This document shows positions 6,538-11,140 of a stretch of 11,140 nt of DNA, in pieces. Source of the stretch: Betaproteobacteria bacterium (GTDB taxonomy: Bacteria; Pseudomonadota; Gammaproteobacteria; Burkholderiales; Burkholderiaceae_C); the NCBI GenBank assembly GCA_947448675.1, contig CANFOR010000082.1:1-11140 (forward strand), given 5' to 3'. Position 1 is the first letter of the stretch; every line of letters begins with the position of its first letter. The translations under genes and the position numbers were made by a program. The notes under the pieces are model-generated. The model saw only the letters and a list, made by a program, of their open reading frames with translations, did not search any database and had not been told where the DNA came from.

Positions 6538-7561
6538 ATTTCACCCGGGGGTCTACCCACACGTAGCAAAGGTCAGAAATGAGCTTGGTCACCAAACCAA
6601 TCAGCGTAAACAGGTAGAGCGTGCCCAGCACCACCGGGTAGTCGCGCCGCACCACGCTTTCAAAGCTGAGCAGGCCTAGGCCGTCGAGTGAAAACAGAGT
6701 TTCTATCAAGACCGAGCCGGTAAAAAATGCGCCAATAAAAGCCGCCGGAAAGCCCGTAACGATGGGGATCAGCGCATTGCGAAACACATGGCCGTAGAGC
6801 ACTTGGCGCTCGCCCAAGCCTTTGGCGCGCGCGGTCAGCACGTATTGCTTGCGGATTTCTTCTAAAAACGCATTTTTGGTGAGCATGGTGATGACAGCAA
6901 AACTGCCCAGTACACTGGCCAGCACCGGCAAGGTGACGTGCCACAGGTAGTCAGCGATTTTGCCGCCCCAGCCCAAGCTAGCCCAGTTGGCTGAGGTCAG
7001 CCCGCGCAGCGGAAACCATTGCAATTGCCCACCAAAAATTACCAGCAAGGCCACGCCCAGCACAAAGCCGGGAATGGCATAACCCACCAGCACGGCCAGT
7101 GTGCTGACAAAATCAAAGCGCGAACCGGCGCGCACGGCTTTGGCGATGCCCAGGGGCACGGCTATCAGATAGCTGAGCAAGAAGCTCCACAGGCCCAGGC
7201 TGATCGACACGGGCAGCTTTTCTTTGACCAGTTGCCACACGTCTTTGTGGTAATAAAAACTTTGGCCCAAGTCCAAGCGCGCATAGGCTTTGAGCATCAG
7301 CCAAAAGCGCTCGGGCGCGGGTTTGTCAAAGCCATAGAGCTTTTGAATTTCGGCGATCTGCACTGCGTCTACGCCTTGGCGGCCCCGGTAGCTGCTGCGG
7401 CCTGCTGCTGCCTCACCACCCGAGCTGCGCCCCTCAATCAGCGCCGTCATTTGCTCGACCGGGCCACCGGGCACGAATTGGATCGCGGCGAAAGTCACCA
7501 ACAGCACGCCCAACAAAGTGGGCAGCATCAGCAGGCAGCGTTTGAGGATGTAGCTGAGCAT
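6530..7561 (-). CDS. yejB: Oligopeptide/microcin-C-type ABC importer, permease YejB
   Basis: YejB is the second inner-membrane channel subunit of the peptide importer. The 343-residue protein begins MLSYILKRCLLMLPTLLGV with the first membrane segment at 9-29, followed by the conserved FVPGGPVEQ. A variable Gly/Ser/Arg-rich stretch (44-64) precedes YGFDKP. About five more membrane segments follow (about 118-140, 151-177, 210-228, 265-288 and 308-330). The EAA loop is at about 243-267 (TARAKGLGERQVLYGHVFRN). The ATG at 7561 is 5 nt after the yejA stop. The frame extends upstream to 7621 inside yejA but lacks family similarity there, so I chose 7561. No strong ribosome-binding site is visible, so coupling to yejA translation is likely. 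The C terminus DPRVKYE is intact, although the repeat at 6453-6531 follows its stop immediately. Confidence 0.95.
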   Translation of the reverse strand: MLSYILKRCLLMLPTLLGVLLVTFAAIQFVPGGPVEQMTALIEGRSSGGEAAAGRSSYRGRQGVDAVQIAEIQKLYGFDKPAPERFWLMLKAYARLDLGQSFYYHKDVWQLVKEKLPVSISLGLWSFLLSYLIAVPLGIAKAVRAGSRFDFVSTLAVLVGYAIPGFVLGVALLVIFGGQLQWFPLRGLTSANWASLGWGGKIADYLWHVTLPVLASVLGSFAVITMLTKNAFLEEIRKQYVLTARAKGLGERQVLYGHVFRNALIPIVTGFPAAFIGAFFTGSVLIETLFSLDGLGLLSFESVVRRDYPVVLGTLYLFTLIGLVTKLISDLCYVWVDPRVKYE

Positions 7562-7566
7562 GGGCG

Positions 7567-9420
7567 TTACGGTTTGGCGGTGTTGGCCACGTTTGTAGAC
7601 CACCAGACGCCAGTGATCCAACTGTGGGCGCTGTAATAGTCCGGCATGGTTTTGGGCCGCGCAAAGGCATTGCCTTTATAGGCCACGCGGTAGCTGGGCG
7701 AATACCAGTTGGGCACGGCGTAGTAGCCGTGGCCCAGCACACGGTCGAGCGCACGCACGCCGCTGGCAAGTTGCGCGCGGGTTTTGGCGGCGATGATGGC
7801 CTCGACCAAAGCGTCGACCACCGGGTCGCGCACGCCCCACAGGTTGAGGTTGCCGGTGCGATCGGCCGAGGCCGCGCTATAGACATCGCGCAGATCGGTT
7901 CCGGGTGTGGAGCTGCTGCCCATGGCGGTGCTGGTCATGTCGAAGTCGAACACGTCAAGACGTTTTTTTAGCAAAGCGTAATCGACGATGCGAAACTTCA
8001 TGCGAATGCCCAGCTTCTCTAGGTTTTTCTGAAAGGGCCCGAGTACCCGCACCAAAGAGGCTTGGTCGAACAGCATTTCCACCTCCAGCGGTTCGCCTTT
8101 GGCATTGCGCAGCACGCCGCCCTGGTCGCTCCAGCCCGCCGCCTGTAGCAAGGCGCGGGCTTCGCGCAGGTTTTGCCGCAGGCTGCGCGGCGCGGCGGTG
8201 CTGGGCAGGCGCGCTGCAGGGCCAAAAACCTGGGGCGCCAGCTGGCTGCGCCACGGCGCTAGCAGGGCCAACTCGTCGGGTTTGGGCAGGCCCTCAGCCG
8301 TGAACTCTGCGGTGGGGAAGTAGCCCTCGATGCGCTTGTACGCGCTGTAGAAGAGCTGGCGGTTGAGCCAGTCAAAGTCCATGGCCATGGCAATGGCTTG
8401 GCGCACCCGCACATCTTTCAGCAAGGGGCGGCGGGTGTTAAACACATAGCCTTGGTAAAAGCCGGGGTTGGGGTTGGCAAACTCCGTGCGGGTGAGCGTG
8501 CCGTTGTCAAAGGCACGGCCCTTGTACTGGCGGGCCCAGCGGCGCGCAATGTTTTCTTCAATTACGTCAAACTCTCCGGCTTTGAAGGCCTCTAGACGCA
8601 CCGTATCGTCTGCGTAGATTTTGTAGGTGATGCGCTCGAAGTTGTAGCTGCCCCGGCGCACATTCAGGTCTTGCGCCCAGTAGTCGGGCCGGCGCTGGTA
8701 GGTAATGGTTTTGCCAAAGTCCACGGCGCCCACGGCATAGGGGCCGCTGCCAATGGGCAGATCGGTGACGATAGCGTCAAAGGCCTTGGGCTTACCGTCT
8801 GCGCCCCGGCCCCAGTTGTGGCTGAACACCTGCAAGCTGCCCGCCACCAGGGGCATTTGCTCGTCGGCCTTGCTGAACTCAAAGCGCACCAATCGTTCGC
8901 CCAGCACCGTGACCGCCTTGATGCCCTCAAACAGCACGCGTATGCGCGGCGAGGCCTGCGGGCTGGTTTGCATATCGTAAGAATGCTTCACATCGACGGC
9001 CAGCACCGGCTCGCCATTGTTAAAGCGTGCCAAGGGGTTGAGGCGAAACACCGCTGATTTTTTGTCGGGTGTCACGCTCACGTCTTCGGCCAACAAGCCG
9101 TAAGCAGTGGTGGCTTCGTCCAAGCTACCGGTCAGCAGGGTTTCAAACACCAGGCTGCTCTCCTGGCCTTCGTTCATCAGGCCCGGCGGGTGTTCGCCGC
9201 GCAAGGTAAAAGGGTTGTATTTGTCGAAGTTGCTCTGGCGCGAGTTGGGCACCAAGCTCAAACTGCCGCCCTTGGGCGCCATGGGGTTGACATAGCCAAA
9301 ATGGCTAAAACCTGCGGGATATTTGATGTCGCCAAACTGCGCGTAGGCGTGTGCGGCCCAGCTCGGCGCAGCCGACAACAGCAAGCTCAACACACAGAAG
9401 AAAGCCCAAACCATTCGCAT
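7567..9420 (-). CDS. yejA: Periplasmic oligopeptide-binding protein YejA
   Basis: YejA captures peptides in the periplasm and delivers them to YejB-YejE; in E. coli the YejABEF system imports peptides and the peptide-nucleotide antibiotic microcin C. The 617-residue product starts with a signal peptide (MRMVWAFFCVLSLLLSAAPSWA, cut here to its first residues MRMVWAFF; cleavage near residues 22-25). The mature part has family-5 solute-binding features: FSHFGYVNPMAPKGGSLSLV near the N terminus, LAEDVSVTPDKKSAVFRLNP, the FKAGEFDVIEEN motif, VRQAIAMAMDFDWLNRQLFY, and a C terminus with RALDRVLGHGYYAVPNWYSP. The start is not certain. ATGs at 9459, 9420 and 9414 are all in frame; 9420 or 9414 give the cleanest signal peptide, while 9459 would overlap the fabI start codon. 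None has a strong ribosome-binding site. It is the first gene of yejABEF and is divergent from fabI. Promoters for both must lie at least partly within the opposite coding region. Confidence 0.94.
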   Translation of the reverse strand: MRMVWAFFCVLSLLLSAAPSWAAHAYAQFGDIKYPAGFSHFGYVNPMAPKGGSLSLVPNSRQSNFDKYNPFTLRGEHPPGLMNEGQESSLVFETLLTGSLDEATTAYGLLAEDVSVTPDKKSAVFRLNPLARFNNGEPVLAVDVKHSYDMQTSPQASPRIRVLFEGIKAVTVLGERLVRFEFSKADEQMPLVAGSLQVFSHNWGRGADGKPKAFDAIVTDLPIGSGPYAVGAVDFGKTITYQRRPDYWAQDLNVRRGSYNFERITYKIYADDTVRLEAFKAGEFDVIEENIARRWARQYKGRAFDNGTLTRTEFANPNPGFYQGYVFNTRRPLLKDVRVRQAIAMAMDFDWLNRQLFYSAYKRIEGYFPTAEFTAEGLPKPDELALLAPWRSQLAPQVFGPAARLPSTAAPRSLRQNLREARALLQAAGWSDQGGVLRNAKGEPLEVEMLFDQASLVRVLGPFQKNLEKLGIRMKFRIVDYALLKKRLDVFDFDMTSTAMGSSSTPGTDLRDVYSAASADRTGNLNLWGVRDPVVDALVEAIIAAKTRAQLASGVRALDRVLGHGYYAVPNWYSPSYRVAYKGNAFARPKTMPDYYSAHSWITGVWWSTNVANTAKP

Positions 9421-9457
9421 GCGACAATTCTGCAAGATTTTCTGAGGAGAAAGACGC

Positions 9458-10255
9458 ATGGGTTTTTTAACGGGCAAAAAATTATTGATCACCGGGGTGC
9501 TGAGCAACCGCTCCATAGCTTACGGCATTGCCAAGGCCTGCCACCGCGAGGGTGCCGAGCTGGCTTTTAGCTACGTCGGCGAGCGCTTCAAAGAGCGCAT
9601 CACCGAGTTTGCCGCCGACTGCGGCTCCAAGCTGATCTTCGACTGCGACGTCGGTTCCGACGAGCAGATCAGTCAAATGTTTTCCGACCTGGCGACCACC
9701 TGGCCTAAATTTGATGGCTTTGTGCATGCCATTGGCTTTGCCACCCGCGAGTCGATTGCAGGCGACTTTTTAGAAGGCCTGTCGCGCGAAGGTTTTCGCA
9801 TTGCACACGACATTTCGGCCTACAGCTTCCCGGGAATGGCCAAGGCCGCCCTGCCCTATTTGAACGACAAAGCCGCCCTGCTCACCCTGAGCTACTTGGG
9901 CGCAGAGCGCACCGTGCCCAATTACAACACCATGGGCTTGGCCAAGGCCAGCTTAGAAGCCTCGGTGCGCTACCTGGCCGAGTCTTTGGGTAGCCAGGGC
10001 CGTGGCCTGCGCGCCAACGGCATCAGCGCTGGCCCCATCAAAACCCTGGCCGCCAGCGGTATCAAGGGCTTTGGCAAAATTTTGAGCGTGGTGGCCGAAG
10101 CCGCGCCGATCCGCCGCAATGTGAGCATTGAGGACGTTGGCAACGTCGCCGCCTTCTTGATGAGCGACCTGGCCGCTGGCGTGAGCGCCGAAATAACCTA
10201 TGTAGACGGTGGCTTTAGCAAGGTGGTGGGCGGCATTGCCGAGCCCAGCGCCTAA
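9458..10255 (+). CDS. fabI: Enoyl-[acyl-carrier-protein] reductase (NADH) FabI
   Basis: FabI reduces trans-2-enoyl-ACP to acyl-ACP, the last step of each cycle of type II fatty-acid synthesis in the cytoplasm. The 265-residue protein is a short-chain dehydrogenase with the FabI-type cofactor motif GVLSNRSIAYGIA (13-25) and DVGSDEQ (64-70) near the adenine. The active-site residues are Tyr146, Tyr156 and Lys163 (YLGAERTVPNYNTMGLAK), at the same numbers as in E. coli. Gly93 and Met159, which contact triclosan in E. coli FabI, are also present. A two-residue insertion near 181-190 shifts the substrate-loop phenylalanine to 205. ISAGPIKTLAASGI and VDGGFS near the end are family hallmarks. The ATG has AGGAG (9445-9449) 8 nt upstream. 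It is divergent from yejA and lies 5 nt before the RidA-family gene, probably in one transcript. Confidence 0.98.
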   Translation: MGFLTGKKLLITGVLSNRSIAYGIAKACHREGAELAFSYVGERFKERITEFAADCGSKLIFDCDVGSDEQISQMFSDLATTWPKFDGFVHAIGFATRESIAGDFLEGLSREGFRIAHDISAYSFPGMAKAALPYLNDKAALLTLSYLGAERTVPNYNTMGLAKASLEASVRYLAESLGSQGRGLRANGISAGPIKTLAASGIKGFGKILSVVAEAAPIRRNVSIEDVGNVAAFLMSDLAAGVSAEITYVDGGFSKVVGGIAEPSA

Positions 10256-10260
10256 GCGCC

Positions 10261-10647
10261 ATGCAGCGCCAGCGCATCAGCTCGGGCTCTACGTTTGAAG
10301 CGCAAATCGGCTACTCGCGCGCCGTGGTAGCGGGCGACTGGGTGTTTGTCTCGGGCACTACCGGTTTTGACTACGCCACCATGTCGATCTCGGACGATGT
10401 GTTGGTGCAAACCGAACAGTGCTTGCAAAACATCGAATCGGCCTTGCAGCAAGCCGACTCCAGCCTGCAAGACGTGGTGCGTGTGACCTACGTGCTGCCC
10501 CAGGTCGCAGACTTTGAACCCTGCTGGCCCGTACTGCGCCGCTACTTCGGTAGCGTGCGGCCCGCCGCCATGATGATCGTGGCCGGACTGGCCGACCCGC
10601 GCATGAAGATTGAGATAGAAGTGACGGCGCTCAAGCGCATCCCGTAG
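10261..10647 (+). CDS. RidA/YjgF/UK114-family protein
   Basis: RidA-family proteins form trimers; the archetype hydrolyses reactive enamine/imine intermediates released by PLP enzymes, while other subgroups have varied or unknown roles. The 128-residue length is typical. Family features are GDWVFVSGTTGFDY (25-38), TEQCLQNIESALQQA (51-65), DVVRVTYVLPQVADF (71-85) and the C-terminal RPAAMMIVAGL...MKIEIEVTALKR. Arg100 aligns with the substrate-carboxylate-binding Arg105 of E. coli RidA, and Glu118 or Glu120 with its Glu120, with about three extra residues between them. The start follows the fabI stop by 5 nt with no obvious ribosome-binding site, suggesting translational coupling. I do not assign it to the archetypal ridA orthologue because the SGTTG motif and the spacing differ; it may belong to another Rid subgroup. 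Confidence 0.9.
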   Translation: MQRQRISSGSTFEAQIGYSRAVVAGDWVFVSGTTGFDYATMSISDDVLVQTEQCLQNIESALQQADSSLQDVVRVTYVLPQVADFEPCWPVLRRYFGSVRPAAMMIVAGLADPRMKIEIEVTALKRIP

Positions 10648-10649
10648 AC

Positions 10650-10706
10650 GCTACAAATTTAATAGCTGTTAACGCATATTTCATAAGCCTTGCAGCCTAT
10701 TTTCCC
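10650..10706. repeat. Dispersed ~57-bp repeat, copy 3, between convergent genes
   Basis: On the plus strand this begins GCTACAAATTTAATAGCTG and continues AACGCATATTTCATAAGC into GCCTATTTTCCCT. By eye, 24 of its first 32 bases match the infB copy (GCTACA, TTTA, TAGCTG and CGCA blocks); the second half is more diverged. GCTA and TAGC form a short inverted repeat around an A/T-rich core. It fills the 49-nt gap between the RidA-family stop and the decarboxylase stop and reaches into the last codons of the decarboxylase gene. No clear terminator with a T run is visible here for either convergent gene. Confidence 0.65.
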
Positions 10707-11140
10707 TCTGCATCACGGACACAATCGGCGTAATAGCGTCGCACGCCATCGGCACCCTTCTCTTCCACCAGACCGTGAATGTCGGTCTCAAAGCCGGGGC
10801 ATTGGGTGTTGAACTCACGGGCGAATTTGAGGTAATCAACAATTTTTTTGTTGAACACTTCGCCAGGAATCAACAGTGGTATGCCCGGTGGATACGGCGT
10901 GACCAAACCGACGGTGATGCGGCCTTCTAGGTGGTCGATTTCCACGCGCTCGGTTTTGCGGTGGGCAATGTAGGCATAAGCGTCGCTGGGCGTCATGGCG
11001 GGCTTGAGCTCGCTTTGGTAAACGTCGGTGGTCAGGCGGGCAATGTCGTACTTGGTATAAAGGGCGTGGATGTGCTGGCACAGGTCCTTTAAACCCATGC
11101 GCTCGTATAGCGGGTGCGCCTTGGCAAACTCGGGCAAGAT
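10697..11140 (-). CDS. Orn/Lys/Arg decarboxylase family, C-terminal part (5' end outside window)
   Basis: This is the last 147 codons of a PLP-dependent, fold-type I basic amino acid decarboxylase, which makes putrescine, cadaverine or agmatine from ornithine, lysine or arginine. The C-terminal domain is recognisable by the sequence from MGLKDLCQHIHALYT through PSDAYAYIAHRKTERVEI to the hallmark TPYPPGIPLLIPGE, followed by FNTQCPGFETDIHGLV. The catalytic PLP lysine region lies beyond the right edge, so substrate preference cannot be judged. The frame is open to the edge and the stop TAG is at 10697-10699. The final few codons overlap the end of a dispersed repeat (10650-10706). The gene is convergent with the fabI-RidA pair. 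RidA-family proteins often counter intermediates of PLP enzymes, but a functional link here would be speculation. Confidence 0.9.
   Translation of the reverse strand: MLPEFAKAHPLYERMGLKDLCQHIHALYTKYDIARLTTDVYQSELKPAMTPSDAYAYIAHRKTERVEIDHLEGRITVGLVTPYPPGIPLLIPGEVFNKKIVDYLKFAREFNTQCPGFETDIHGLVEEKGADGVRRYYADCVRDAEGK

Noticed and set aside
7161..7173. Perfect palindrome GCTATCAGATAGC followed by TGAGC inside yejB, similar to the head of the repeat.
   Set aside because: It encodes an ordinary membrane segment of YejB with no insertion relative to the family, and the similarity does not continue into the rest of the repeat.
7427..7470. The Gly/Ser/Arg-rich stretch in YejB considered as a third repeat-derived insertion.
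   Set aside because: This loop between the first and second membrane segments is naturally variable in YejB proteins, and the DNA does not match either repeat.
9287..9292. A perfect TTGACA hexamer upstream of fabI on the plus strand.
   Set aside because: No acceptable -10 box lies 15-19 nt downstream, and it is within conserved yejA coding sequence.

Overview
The window looks like chromosome of a betaproteobacterium in the order Burkholderiales, probably family Comamonadaceae (Rhodoferax/Polaromonas/Acidovorax-like). This rests on the moderately GC-rich sequence, the protein flavours (a long RimP, IF2 with a long Ala/Lys/Glu linker, a Yej transporter beside FabI) and two kinds of short dispersed repeat that I associate from memory with that family. 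The genus cannot be fixed from the sequence alone.

Layout. (1) Positions 1-3610 hold the translation/transcription operon rimP-nusA-infB on the minus strand. It has a good sigma70-type promoter (3582-3610), and an intrinsic-terminator hairpin (3535-3570) lies between that promoter and rimP. rimP starts at a TTG. infB runs off the left edge, so only the first 436 codons of IF2 are present. (2) Positions 3674-9420 hold a complete yejABEF operon on the minus strand, encoding an oligopeptide/microcin-C-type ABC importer: periplasmic binding protein YejA, permeases YejB and YejE, and double ATPase YejF. The genes are spaced by 5 nt or overlap by 8 and 4 nt. (3) Divergently, on the plus strand, lie fabI (NADH-type enoyl-ACP reductase, 9458-10255) and, 5 nt later, a RidA/YjgF-family gene (10261-10647). 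(4) The right edge holds the 3' end of a fold-type I Orn/Lys/Arg decarboxylase gene on the minus strand, convergent with the RidA gene.

How the genes relate. RimP (30S maturation), NusA (elongation/termination) and IF2 (initiation) form a conserved gene-expression operon, and the leader terminator suggests that its expression is attenuated. The Yej operon has no convincing terminator of its own, so the rimP leader hairpin may also stop Yej read-through. FabI serves fatty-acid elongation. The RidA-family protein is probably co-transcribed with it.

The most unusual signal is repeat DNA translated as protein. A roughly 57-bp repeat occurs in the same strand and reading frame inside two unrelated genes, infB and yejF, giving related 20-residue peptides, and a third, diverged copy sits between the convergent genes near 10650. 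Separately, the first ~30 residues of YejE appear to be encoded by a GC-rich repeat placed exactly at the yejB/yejE junction. No RNA genes, CRISPR arrays or complete insertion sequences were seen.
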